DNA of 64,000 nucleotides from a candidate division LCP-89 bacterium B3_LCP. Lineage in GTDB: Bacteria; Electryoneota; B3-LCP. Below, piece by piece: positions 1 through 9,053 of the stretch. The stretch is taken from contig NJBN01000001.1 of the NCBI GenBank assembly GCA_005223185.1, positions 571,961-635,960 on the forward strand, in the 5' to 3' direction. The notes beneath the pieces were generated by a model that was not told where the DNA came from, searched no databases, and saw nothing but the letters and a program-made list of their open reading frames with translations. The position numbers and the translations under genes are program-made. Position 1 is the stretch's first letter; every line of letters starts with the position of its first letter.

Positions 1-462
1 GAGATACAGGGAATTTCTAAGAAGGGTGTAAAGTTTGGCGATAATGTGACTGTTGGCTCGCACGCCATGGTTCGTCCTTCCGGCTATTATGGACGCTATG
101 TAGGTGAAGGCTTCGAGATTGGTGACCGCTCAAACATAGGACCTTACTGCTATATCGGTGCCTACGGAGGGATCACCATCGGGTCTGATGTGATGATGGC
201 GCCCCGCGTTTCCCTATTCGCTGAAAACCATAATTTCGACAGAACTGACGTTCCCATGCACCAACAGGGGTGTGAGAAGAAAGAGATCGTAATTGAAGAT
301 GACTGCTGGCTGGCTTCCGGGTGCACAATCTTGGCGGGCGTAACTGTCGGACACGGTTCAATTATCGCCGCTGGTGCAGTCGTTACCAAAAACGTCCCCC
401 CTTATTCGGTTGTCGCCGGCAATCCGGCTAAAGTAATACGTTCCAGGAAAGAGAAAAAATGA
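1..462 (+). CDS. Hexapeptide-repeat acyltransferase, 5' end cut off by window
   Basis: The frame is open from base 1, so the gene starts upstream; an internal GTG at 46 is not needed as a start. The protein shows the [IV]-G-x-x isoleucine-patch repeats of left-handed beta-helix acyltransferases (IGPYCYIG, ITIGSDVMM, HGSIIAAGAVV) and ends with the usual VVAGNPAKVIRSR tail. The ENHNFDR stretch resembles the catalytic-His loop of the CysE/LacA/WbbJ family. It probably acetylates a sugar of the exopolysaccharide made by the downstream cluster. Its TGA overlaps the next ATG (ATGA), indicating translational coupling. The exact substrate cannot be read. Confidence 0.85.
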   Translation, partial: EIQGISKKGVKFGDNVTVGSHAMVRPSGYYGRYVGEGFEIGDRSNIGPYCYIGAYGGITIGSDVMMAPRVSLFAENHNFDRTDVPMHQQGCEKKEIVIEDDCWLASGCTILAGVTVGHGSIIAAGAVVTKNVPPYSVVAGNPAKVIRSRKEKK

Positions 463-1673
463 AACCGGCAGTACTGTTCGTTCATTCCAACACCGAGCTA
501 TATGGGGCTGACTTCATCCTGAGCGAAGTAGTTCGCGCTTTGGATGATAGAGTTCGCCCAATCGTAGCGCTGCCAGGTCCCGGCGAACTGACCGATCTTT
601 TAAGTCACAGGGGTGTTCGGGTTATATATTCTCACGAAAGTATTTTGCGGCGGGTAAATTTTAAACCGCATAAACTGCCCGGTACGCTGGTAAATATTTT
701 CAAGGACGTGGTAAAGCTCGTAAGAATAATCCGTGAAGAGAATATAAAACTGGTCTATTCCAACACTGGCGCAGTTGTAACAGGCGCTTTAGCAGCTCGT
801 ATCTGCAAAATTCCCAATCTCTTCCATATTCACGAAATTATCGTTAATCCGGTCTGGCTGTCGCGGGCTATTGCCAGGCTGGTGTTGAATAATTCCAGCG
901 AAGTTATCGCCGTCTCCGGACCCGTGAAGGAATATCTACATAAATTCAGCAAACCTGGCGATCCATCAGTCCGAGTCATTCACAACGGGATAGACCCCGC
1001 GCTTTTTGACAATATTGACGATATCGATTCTGCGCGTCGAATGATGGGCGCTGAACCGGATAACGTCCTCATCGGAGTGATCGGGCGCATTCATCCCTGG
1101 AAGGGTCAAGATTATTTCGTTAAAGCAGCCCGGCTGGTAACAGATATCCATCCCAAAGCGCGTTTTGTTGTAATTGGTGGAACTTTTCCGGGATACGAAA
1201 GCCTGTTGGGTGAGTTAAAGGAGCGCGTTTCTACGCTCGAACTGTCCGGTGTTGTCAAGATTCTGCCCTTTCAAAAGGACGTTGCCCGACTGATGAATGC
1301 ACTGGACGTCTTCGTCTTGCCGTCAACGCTGCCTGACCCTCTACCAACTGTAGTACTGGAAGCTATGGCAGCCCGGTGCCCGGTGGTAGCTACCGCTCAC
1401 GGCGGCGCGCTTGAAATGGTGGAACATGACCGTACCGGTCTGTTAGCCCCCCACCACGACGTTACCGCTTTCGCAGAAGCCATGACAGAGATGGTTGGCG
1501 ACGAGGGTAAAAGGATCAGGTTCGGACAGGCAGGACGACAACGCTTAGAGGCTGAATTTTCCAGAGATCGTTTCTACCGGGAAATCAGTCAATGTGTTTG
1601 GGATCATATCCCGGATTCCGAGCTCGAAAAAGTAAGGGATAACCAAACTTCACGGGTGAAGGTAAAATTATAA
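459..1673 (+). CDS. Glycosyltransferase family 4 (GT-B fold)
   Basis: A 404-residue cytoplasmic glycosyltransferase with the two-domain GT-B layout. The N-terminal half starts with VLFVHSNTELYGADFIL. The C-terminal half contains VIGVIGRIHPWKGQ (phosphate-binding region of family 4 enzymes) and the acidic E-x7-E region around PLPTVVLEAMAARCPVV followed by GGALEMV. Family 4 enzymes are usually retaining transferases using nucleotide sugars. It overlaps the upstream acyltransferase by 4 bp and is followed 3 bp later by a GT2 gene, so it is part of a polysaccharide operon. Sugar specificity is not recognisable. Confidence 0.9.
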   Translation: MKPAVLFVHSNTELYGADFILSEVVRALDDRVRPIVALPGPGELTDLLSHRGVRVIYSHESILRRVNFKPHKLPGTLVNIFKDVVKLVRIIREENIKLVYSNTGAVVTGALAARICKIPNLFHIHEIIVNPVWLSRAIARLVLNNSSEVIAVSGPVKEYLHKFSKPGDPSVRVIHNGIDPALFDNIDDIDSARRMMGAEPDNVLIGVIGRIHPWKGQDYFVKAARLVTDIHPKARFVVIGGTFPGYESLLGELKERVSTLELSGVVKILPFQKDVARLMNALDVFVLPSTLPDPLPTVVLEAMAARCPVVATAHGGALEMVEHDRTGLLAPHHDVTAFAEAMTEMVGDEGKRIRFGQAGRQRLEAEFSRDRFYREISQCVWDHIPDSELEKVRDNQTSRVKVKL

Positions 1674-1676
1674 TCA

Positions 1677-2369
1677 ATGTCTTCTAAAAGTTTAACCATT
1701 TTTTTCCCTTGTTTCAACGAGGAAGGTAACGTACAAAAAGCAGTCGAGGCAGCCATAGAAGCAGCTCAATTGATCACCGATGACTATGAAGTTATCGTGG
1801 TTAATGATGGATCGGTTGATCAGACCGGTCCCATTGCCGACAAAATAGCTGCTGAGAATGATCGGGTTCGAGTGGTACATCATGGCAACAACAGAGGTTA
1901 CGGAATTGCCCTGCAGTCCGGCTACAGAAATGCTTCAAAAGATGCGGTATTCTACACTGACGGGGATCTGCAATTCGACATAAAAGAGATAACTAAGCTC
2001 TGGCCCCTGCTTGACGATTATGACGTGGTAACGGGATACCGCATAAAGAGAATGGATCCTTTCATCCGCAAATTGAATTCGTACGGATGGACTTCGTTGA
2101 CAAAAATGCTTTTCGGGCTGCCTGTCAGAGACGTTAATTGCGCTTTCAAACTGTTCCGGCGCGAAGTCATCGCTGACATGGAACTAAAGTCCGAAGGCGC
2201 GTTAATTGATGCCGAAGTGTTTGCTCGCGCTAAAAAAGCGGATTACAGGATCACTGAAATCGGCGTGCATCATTATCCCAGACAAACTGGCAGCCAAACT
2301 GGCGCTAACCCGCTGGTGATTTTTGTTGCTTTCTGGGAACTGTTTAAACTCTGGTGGAAACTGCGATAA
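1677..2369 (+). CDS. Glycosyltransferase family 2 (DPM1-like)
   Basis: A 230-residue GT-A fold transferase. FFPCFNEEGNV at the start and VVNDGSVDQT are the nucleotide-binding motifs of family 2; TDGDLQFD carries the DxD-type metal site. The tail EIGVHHYPRQTGSQTG is typical of dolichol/polyprenyl-phosphate sugar transferases, but there is no C-terminal membrane domain, so it is the short form. It lies 3 bp after the GT4 gene and has no strong ribosome-binding site of its own, suggesting coupled translation. A role in loading a lipid carrier or extending the repeat unit of the polysaccharide is inferred. Confidence 0.88.
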   Translation: MSSKSLTIFFPCFNEEGNVQKAVEAAIEAAQLITDDYEVIVVNDGSVDQTGPIADKIAAENDRVRVVHHGNNRGYGIALQSGYRNASKDAVFYTDGDLQFDIKEITKLWPLLDDYDVVTGYRIKRMDPFIRKLNSYGWTSLTKMLFGLPVRDVNCAFKLFRREVIADMELKSEGALIDAEVFARAKKADYRITEIGVHHYPRQTGSQTGANPLVIFVAFWELFKLWWKLR

Positions 2370-2424
2370 TTCACCCTAATGCGATTCTGGGGGGAATCAG
2401 CTAATTGATTTATAGGGCAATATA

Positions 2425-3642
2425 ATGAAGATCGCTTTCATGGGAATTAGGGGGATCCCTGCTTCCTATTCAGGATTTGAAACCTTCGTCGAACAAACTG
2501 CCCGGAGACTTGTGCGCCGAGGGCACGAAGTTACAGTATATAACCGCAGCTCGTTCGTCCCTTACCGCGGCAAGGAATACCTCGGAGTACGGCTGGTACA
2601 TCTGCCCACTCTGGCGACCAAACATTTAGATTCCATCGTTCACACATTCCTGTGCTGCATTCATGCGATGTTCCAGAAGTACAACGTCGTTTATATATGC
2701 GGCGTCGGGAATGCGCCCCTGGCATTTATATTGCGCATAAGGAAGACCAAGGTTATCGTTAATGTGGATGGCGCTGATTGGAAACGCGATAAATGGAGCA
2801 GATTTGCCAGAACTTACTTGCGTCTGTGCGAACCAATCGCCACAAAATCAGCTCATGCCGTTATAGCTGACTCCAAAGTCATAAAGAAACGCTATCTCGA
2901 TCTGTTCGGAATAAATACGTTGTACATCCCTTACGGAGCCAATATCCGCCGATATGAAGGATCTGACCTACTGGAAAGATTCGGACTGGAATCCCGCCGT
3001 TACGTGCTCTTTGTGGGGCGTTTGGTCCCCGAGAATTGCGCCCATACCTTGATTAGAGCTTTCAAACGCGTGGAAACCGATCTAAAGCTGGTCATTGTGG
3101 GCGATGCACCTTATTCCAGTGGATATAAACAATCACTTATAGATTCAGGCGGGAAGAATACCGTTTATACGGGTTATCTCTTCGGGGAGGAATATCAGGA
3201 AATCTCAAGCAACGCATATCTATATGTTATGGCGAGTGGAGTAGATGGCACTCGCCCGGTACTTCTAGATCAGATGGCTTTCGGAAATGCCATACTCACG
3301 CGCAATACCCCGGCAAATATGGAAGTAGTAGGTGATTCCGCCATGAATTTTGCCGATATAAATGATGAGGAAGATTTAGCTATTAAACTCCAGTACCTCT
3401 CCGATCATGCTGAAGAAGTCATTGCTCTGCGCGCCGCCGCTGAGGATAGAGTTAAAGAGAAATATTCCTGGGAGAGAGTTACTGACAAATACGAACTGCT
3501 TTATACCGATCTGCAAGCCGGGTATCCAGTAAATGAAATCGTCCGAAATCTGGAAGAGAAAATTCCTTCCGAACCTGTGAGAAAAACTGCTGCACCGGTG
3601 GAAATAACTCATTCTGTGGAGGAGGCTCTTGACCATGAGTAG
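2425..3642 (+). CDS. Glycosyltransferase with DUF1972 N-terminal domain
   Basis: A 405-residue GT-B enzyme. The start MKIAFMGIRGIPASYSGFE is the signature of the DUF1972 domain, found in rhamnosyl- and related transferases of capsule and O-antigen loci; YVLFVGRLVPENCAHTLIRA and the later GTRPVLLDQMAFGNAI region form the C-terminal nucleotide-binding half. The usual E-x7-E is replaced by a DGTRPVLLDQM context, as in other DUF1972 enzymes. The 3' end overlaps the next gene slightly, and a GGAGG motif for that gene lies inside this coding region. It is the third cytoplasmic transferase of the cluster. Confidence 0.88.
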   Translation: MKIAFMGIRGIPASYSGFETFVEQTARRLVRRGHEVTVYNRSSFVPYRGKEYLGVRLVHLPTLATKHLDSIVHTFLCCIHAMFQKYNVVYICGVGNAPLAFILRIRKTKVIVNVDGADWKRDKWSRFARTYLRLCEPIATKSAHAVIADSKVIKKRYLDLFGINTLYIPYGANIRRYEGSDLLERFGLESRRYVLFVGRLVPENCAHTLIRAFKRVETDLKLVIVGDAPYSSGYKQSLIDSGGKNTVYTGYLFGEEYQEISSNAYLYVMASGVDGTRPVLLDQMAFGNAILTRNTPANMEVVGDSAMNFADINDEEDLAIKLQYLSDHAEEVIALRAAAEDRVKEKYSWERVTDKYELLYTDLQAGYPVNEIVRNLEEKIPSEPVRKTAAPVEITHSVEEALDHE

Positions 3643-5185
3643 CACGGGATCTGTGAGTTTGGACGGCAGTGATAGCACGCTGAATCAGGACAATTCTTCG
3701 GCTGATAACACGGAAAAAAAACCACAGAATGGACCGGCAGTTATAAACGGCTCTGCCAAAGCTTACAAACTTCATCGAGTTGTTTCCAGGTTTTATTTCG
3801 CCGGGCAGGTCATTGCCGACATTCTGGTAATCACCGGGTCGATGCTGCTGGGATATTGGTTCTACCATCTCCTGTATGCACAAGTTGGTATCGGGAAAGG
3901 CATACAACCGTTCGAAATGTACCTGCGTCTCACTCTGATAACCAACATTATCCTCCTTTTAGTATTCGAGAGATTAGGACTTTACCGCCGCACGATCTCT
4001 ATCATGAACATCGAAGAGATCAAGGGGATAGTCAAGGCAGTTGTCATCGCTTCGGTTATCTTGTTCACGGCGCTGTTCTACTTTCAGGATGTCACCTACT
4101 CCCGTCTGATCGTTACCTATTCGCTTGTCTCACTTCTGATCTTTTTAAACCTGGAAAGATACGTCTTCTTCAAGTTGTTCCAGATGCTATATTCGAGAGG
4201 AATCGGTGTTCGGCGAGCGCTGGTATATGGAGCTGGCGAAGCGGGTCAGATGTTGGCTGAACGCTTTATAAGATCTCCACGGCTGGGCGTGAGGCCTTTA
4301 GGATTTATTGACGATAATACCGAACTGTGGGACAGAAAAATACGCTCGAAGTCAGACGAAGTGAAATTTAAATTACCTGTTTATGGGGGTTTTACACGCC
4401 TGGCAGAGACTGCCGCCAAGTACAAAATTGATGAGCTGTTCATATCTCTGCCTTCAGTGCCGCAAACGCGCATCGCTGAAATCATACGCCGCTGTGAAGA
4501 GATCAGCCTTAAATTCTATTTTATCCCCAATCTGTTCAGCTACAAACTGCAGAGCATAACCATTGAATCTTTAGATGGCGTCCCGCTTCTGACTTTAAAA
4601 GAATCGCACATCAGTTGGTGGCATCTTGTTGTGAAGCGAATTATGGATATCATACTGTCAGCGATCGCCATAACCCTTCTGTCCCCACTCATGCTGCTGT
4701 TAGCCATCCTGATTCGCAAGAACTCTCCGGGTGCGGCTATCTTCAAACAAGAACGAGTCGGACTGAACGGAAAGAAGTTCATGATCAGCAAGTTCCGCAC
4801 GATGTATGTGGATACTCCGCAATATGCCGTTACGCCGGAAAGCGGGGAAGATTCGCGCATTACAAAAATCGGTCGCTTCCTGAGAAGATGCAGTTTAGAT
4901 GAACTACCCCAGTTATTCAACGTCTTCAAGGGTGAAATGTCTATGGTCGGTCCCCGACCTGAAATGCCCTTTATTGTCGATACCTACGATGGTATCACCA
5001 TGAATCGGTTAAAGGTAAAGCCTGGTATCACCGGCTTGTGGCAGATTTCCGCTGACCGAGCTAAGCAGATACATGACAATATCGACTACGATCTTTATTA
5101 CGTTGAAAACTTCTCACCGCTGTTGGACATTGTTATTATTTTGCGTACATTCCTTATGGCAATTATAGGAAGAGGAGCATACTAA
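3635..5185 (+). CDS. Polyprenyl-phosphate sugar-1-phosphate transferase (WcaJ/WbaP-like)
   Basis: About 516 residues: a hydrophilic N-tail, four predicted membrane helices (roughly residues 55-160), a Rossmann-like CoA-binding domain (VYGAGEAGQMLAERF), another membrane helix and the bacterial sugar transferase domain. The last has the expected KRIMDI, FKQERVGLNG, SKFRTM, LDELPQLFNV and MVGPRPEMP motifs. It transfers a sugar phosphate to undecaprenyl phosphate, the first step of exopolysaccharide repeat-unit assembly. ATG 3635 was preferred to TTG 3629 because GGAGG at 3621-3625 is 9 nt from the ATG. It overlaps the end of the upstream gene by 8 bp. Confidence 0.93.
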   Translation: MSSTGSVSLDGSDSTLNQDNSSADNTEKKPQNGPAVINGSAKAYKLHRVVSRFYFAGQVIADILVITGSMLLGYWFYHLLYAQVGIGKGIQPFEMYLRLTLITNIILLLVFERLGLYRRTISIMNIEEIKGIVKAVVIASVILFTALFYFQDVTYSRLIVTYSLVSLLIFLNLERYVFFKLFQMLYSRGIGVRRALVYGAGEAGQMLAERFIRSPRLGVRPLGFIDDNTELWDRKIRSKSDEVKFKLPVYGGFTRLAETAAKYKIDELFISLPSVPQTRIAEIIRRCEEISLKFYFIPNLFSYKLQSITIESLDGVPLLTLKESHISWWHLVVKRIMDIILSAIAITLLSPLMLLLAILIRKNSPGAAIFKQERVGLNGKKFMISKFRTMYVDTPQYAVTPESGEDSRITKIGRFLRRCSLDELPQLFNVFKGEMSMVGPRPEMPFIVDTYDGITMNRLKVKPGITGLWQISADRAKQIHDNIDYDLYYVENFSPLLDIVIILRTFLMAIIGRGAY

Positions 5186-5190
5186 GCGCC

Positions 5191-6234
5191 TTGTTACCTC
5201 GTTCCACCTCAAATGATTCCTTTTTAGTCATCCGTTTGAGTTCCCTGGGTGACGTTCTCCTCACAACACCGGCTCTGCGGTGCCTGCGTAAAACCTATCC
5301 CCAATCACATATTGACGTCATTGTCCGTGAGCGTTATGTCGAACTCCTGCGAGGAAATCCCAACATCTCCTCGGTTATCCCCTTACCTGAACCCGCCGAT
5401 CGGAAGACCATCCGAAACGTCGCCGAAACCATGGAATCGCGTTATGATACAGTTATAGATCTTCATACAGGATTCCGCAGTACGTATCTACGCAGGCTAC
5501 TTAAACCTGAAAGAGCTCTAATCTACCACAAACGCCGCTTGGTACGCTGGTTAAAGGTGAGATTAAAGCTGGATTTATACGGGGATGAATTCAGCGTCCC
5601 CCTCGCCTATTTGAAATGCCTGCAGCCTTTAAACGTGAAGGACGATAACCTGGGTATGGAATGGCAGGGAGCACTGCTTCAAAAGGATCAGTTCCTGGAA
5701 AAAGCCAAACTTGCATACCCGTCTGAAGTTCCCACTATAGCATTATGTCCCGGCGCATCTTTCGCCAGTAAACGCTGGCCCGTCGAAAACTGGTGCTCCC
5801 TTGCTGCCGAACTTTTAAAAGAGAACTTCAACCTGTGGATCATCGGCGACAACAGCGATAAAACTGCAGGTGATCAGATCAGGTCGGTCAATCCAGAGCA
5901 TATCAACAATTTCTGTGGTTTATTGTCATTTGCTCAATCCGGAGCAGCTCTATCCCTGTGCAATCTGGCAATTACCCATGACGCAGGACCATCCCACATG
6001 GCTGCTGCGGTGAAAACGCCCCTGGTCGCCATCTTCGGATCGACGGTATTGCAGTTCGGCTTTCGCCCCTTTAGAATTCCTCACCGTATTGCAGAGGTAA
6101 ACGTAACCTGTCGTCCCTGTTCCCACCTTGGATTCGACAGGTGCCCCAAAGATCATTTCCGCTGCATGAAGGACATAACCAGCGAACATGTTCTGCAACT
6201 GGTCAAAGATCTCCTCTCCGATATATCCCAGTAA
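5191..6234 (+). CDS. Glycosyltransferase family 9 (heptosyltransferase-like)
   Basis: A 347-residue protein with FLVIRLSSLGDVLLTTPALR at the N-terminus and LCPGASFASKRWPVENW, ITHDAGPSHMAAAVKTP and VAIFGST in the C-terminal half. These are the hallmark motifs of ADP-heptose:LPS heptosyltransferases (GT9). The CRPCSHLGFDRCPKDHFRCM segment near the end is also typical. It starts with TTG 5 bp after the sugar transferase stop and closes the polysaccharide cluster. It probably adds a heptose or related sugar to LPS core or to the surface glycan. Substrate is an inference from family only. Confidence 0.9.
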   Translation: MLPRSTSNDSFLVIRLSSLGDVLLTTPALRCLRKTYPQSHIDVIVRERYVELLRGNPNISSVIPLPEPADRKTIRNVAETMESRYDTVIDLHTGFRSTYLRRLLKPERALIYHKRRLVRWLKVRLKLDLYGDEFSVPLAYLKCLQPLNVKDDNLGMEWQGALLQKDQFLEKAKLAYPSEVPTIALCPGASFASKRWPVENWCSLAAELLKENFNLWIIGDNSDKTAGDQIRSVNPEHINNFCGLLSFAQSGAALSLCNLAITHDAGPSHMAAAVKTPLVAIFGSTVLQFGFRPFRIPHRIAEVNVTCRPCSHLGFDRCPKDHFRCMKDITSEHVLQLVKDLLSDISQ

Positions 6235-6309
6235 TAGTTCCGAAATATCAACTGTTTACATGTTTGTTACTACCAGAGTGGTAATTTTTGCTTTCCTTTT
6301 ATATTTCGC

Positions 6310-6338
6310 TTGCATATTCGTGAAAATTTTATTATATT
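6310..6338 (+). promoter_or_regulatory. Sigma-70-type promoter for the 6383 gene
   Basis: TTGCAT at 6310-6315 and TATATT at 6333-6338 are separated by 17 bp and lie 45 bp before the ATG at 6383. The same -10 hexamer and spacing recur at many other genes in the window. Confidence 0.6.
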
Positions 6339-6382
6339 ATCTTAAAATTCTTCAATTATGATTTGTCGATAAGAGGAATATC

Positions 6383-8995
6383 ATGAAAAATCATTCTAAC
6401 CTGAAAACTACGCTGATTATTTCAATTCTGCTTATAATCGGTATCCCCCATTTGGCGTCTTCACAACAAGGGGCAACAGGAATAGATCCTAATGTCGGAT
6501 CTGGTCCCATCATCGACGATCCAGCCACCATCAGAACGGCTGAGATCACACCAGAAGTACCATTCCAGCCGACACCCGCAGCCATAACCGATGACTGGGT
6601 ACTCATATCATCCGATTCCATCTCATTTTTCATACCTGAGGGTGAACATTTCGCTATAATGTATGATCCTCAAACCGAAGAGTTATCCTTCCAGGATCCA
6701 AACCCGGATCTTTCTGCCACACAAATGGCAGCGATAGAGCGCGCACCTCGGTGGCTGCGTGCGGATCTTTACGATAATTTCCGCCGTTTCGATTATCCCA
6801 TCATCGCTGATTGGGTAGCTGATGAGATATTAAATGCCCCCGACCCCTATGTGGATGAAGTCGCTTTTCAAGCTGCTCATATCGCTCCCGGAGTGCTCGG
6901 TGGGAATACCTACCTGCAGTTGTTACTGGAAAACAGCCAGTGGGTTTACGAAATTGACAGTTCCTTAAATTACGTGGAATTAGTTGACTATGGCGTTTCT
7001 AACGATGATGATTACTGGACGACCGCCGTTTACACCACCATAGAAGAAGGAGGCGACACCATCCAGGTTGAAGTGGATCGCGAAATCTACTACTGGTACG
7101 TGCTGCATCCAAAACTGTCTGATGAAATGCCTACCTACATAAATCCGGAAACAGGCTACCCGGCTGATCCGCCTGTGGGTGTGTTCTGGAGGGATTACTT
7201 ATGGCATCACGCTGACCCCGGATACCCTCTCTTCAGCGAACAGTTCGGCGATTGTGATTTCCTCTGGGCGCGTTCCACCGGACCCAATGATGCTATCGCC
7301 ACTGCGAACCAATGGGTAAGCGATGTCATGAATTGGAATGTCGGCCCGGAACGACCTATTCAGCCGGTTCGGATTTATGCCCTGCATCAGGGATACTGCG
7401 GCGAACACTCCGACATTCGCGGAGCAGCGGGTCGCGTAGCTCTAATCCCTTCTGTCTGCACCACTAATTTCTGTGAAGACCACGTCTGGAATGAATTCTG
7501 GGAGAGGGAATGGATTCACTGGGACGGCGGTTCCGTGAACACGCCTTTGATGTATGAAAATAGCTGGGGTAAAACGCTTTCTGCAGTGTTCAATTGGCGA
7601 GGTGACGGCTCGGTCTGGACTGTAACCGAACGCTACAGCGAAGACGTCTGTACTTTGAACGTGATGGTCTATGATTCTTTAGGTAAACCCGCAGACAGCG
7701 AAAGGATTACCATCCAGAGCAACGCCTTGTGGGGCGGGATGTATTACGCCACCTGGGGTGTTACCAATTCTGAAGGAATAGTTACTTTCCTTTTAGGTGA
7801 TGACCAGAACTACTACCTGCGTATCGATGGACCTCTGGGCGCTTATCCCTTCAGTGGTGGATACGCCTGGGTGGTCGGCAGCACTCAGCCGGGAGCTGTG
7901 TATGACTTCGAACACACTTTCGATGCTTACACACCCGATCTTGAAGTCTCCCAGGCACCCGATTATCCCAATCCGGATGAAGACTATCTGGTGGAGATAA
8001 TTTACGAATGTGAGTATGAAACCGAATACGCTACTTATTTCACCTACAATGATTTCGGTGATAAACAATTCCCGGGCTTGACGGACGTTTTCGTACTTAA
8101 TGACAGCAACTTCACCGCTCATGAAGCCTTCGATCCAGCTTTGGGTTTCGAAATATCCCACGATGTTTCTTCCGGTACGATCAGTTTCGTTCTGCCCACG
8201 GATAGCCCCTGGTACACTGTCTTCTCATCGCGGGAGCTTTCATTGACGCGACCTTGGATCAGCGGCGTCGTCAATGTCTATCGCAACACTCTGAATGACG
8301 TATCGGTAACGCTTACACCCTACAACCCGCCAGTTACGGTTCCTGCTTCAGGCGGTGACTTTGACTTCAACATAGCTCTGACCAATAACGAAGCAGTGCC
8401 CGTCACCTACGACGCCTGGATCATGGTACAGCTTCCCGATGGTACCTGGATAGGCCCGGTTCTGGGACCTGTGAATCTCACTCAAGCAGGAGGAGCTACT
8501 TTGGAGCCTGATCGCACTCAGGTCGTTCCCGCCACTGCACCAGCAGGGACTTACACCTATGAAGCGCGGGTTGGTGCTTATCCTGATGAAGTCTGGAGTA
8601 CTGACAGCTTCACTTTCGAAAAGCTGACCACAGGTGACGGAATATACGCTGCAAACTGGGAGAACAGCGGTGAAGGATTCGATCAATGGTTTACGACAAT
8701 GCCGACGTCATCACCATCTGAACTTTCGCTGATGAGCGCTTTCCCCAATCCCTTCAATAACGAAACGGTAATCTCCTTCTCTCTACCTTCATCTGAAAGT
8801 GTCAGGATTACCATCTACAACCTGCTGGGACAGGAAGTCGCCACCCTCACTGATCAATTGTACGCTGGCGGTACGCACAACGTCCGCTGGGATGGACGAA
8901 ATTACCTCAATCAGGTTGTTACATCAGGGGTGTACTTGGTGAAGATGAGTGCAGGTAACACCAATACAGTTCAAAAAATATGCTTTGTGCAGTAG
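6383..8995 (+). CDS. Secreted transglutaminase-like protein with T9SS sorting domain (paralog 1)
   Basis: 870 residues. A signal peptide (residues 1-28, ending LASSQQ) is followed by a long domain with a transglutaminase/papain-like core: GYCGEHSD with Cys339, DHVWNEFW with His367 and WIHWDGG with Asp381, the order and spacing of a Cys-His-Asp triad. After strand-rich sequence comes the recurrent TPYNPP...GGDFDFN module (about 640-750), then a type A T9SS sorting domain (FPNPFNNET ... SGVYLVKM, about 780-870). It is probably exported across the outer membrane and acts on surface or extracellular proteins or peptides; substrate unknown. The next gene is a close paralog that lacks the module. 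Confidence 0.8.
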   Translation: MKNHSNLKTTLIISILLIIGIPHLASSQQGATGIDPNVGSGPIIDDPATIRTAEITPEVPFQPTPAAITDDWVLISSDSISFFIPEGEHFAIMYDPQTEELSFQDPNPDLSATQMAAIERAPRWLRADLYDNFRRFDYPIIADWVADEILNAPDPYVDEVAFQAAHIAPGVLGGNTYLQLLLENSQWVYEIDSSLNYVELVDYGVSNDDDYWTTAVYTTIEEGGDTIQVEVDREIYYWYVLHPKLSDEMPTYINPETGYPADPPVGVFWRDYLWHHADPGYPLFSEQFGDCDFLWARSTGPNDAIATANQWVSDVMNWNVGPERPIQPVRIYALHQGYCGEHSDIRGAAGRVALIPSVCTTNFCEDHVWNEFWEREWIHWDGGSVNTPLMYENSWGKTLSAVFNWRGDGSVWTVTERYSEDVCTLNVMVYDSLGKPADSERITIQSNALWGGMYYATWGVTNSEGIVTFLLGDDQNYYLRIDGPLGAYPFSGGYAWVVGSTQPGAVYDFEHTFDAYTPDLEVSQAPDYPNPDEDYLVEIIYECEYETEYATYFTYNDFGDKQFPGLTDVFVLNDSNFTAHEAFDPALGFEISHDVSSGTISFVLPTDSPWYTVFSSRELSLTRPWISGVVNVYRNTLNDVSVTLTPYNPPVTVPASGGDFDFNIALTNNEAVPVTYDAWIMVQLPDGTWIGPVLGPVNLTQAGGATLEPDRTQVVPATAPAGTYTYEARVGAYPDEVWSTDSFTFEKLTTGDGIYAANWENSGEGFDQWFTTMPTSSPSELSLMSAFPNPFNNETVISFSLPSSESVRITIYNLLGQEVATLTDQLYAGGTHNVRWDGRNYLNQVVTSGVYLVKMSAGNTNTVQKICFVQ

Positions 8996-9053
8996 TTTTT
9001 CGCTGAAAGAGTCTGTACTAATAAGTTGAAAAATTCTTTTGATGTGAGTCGTC

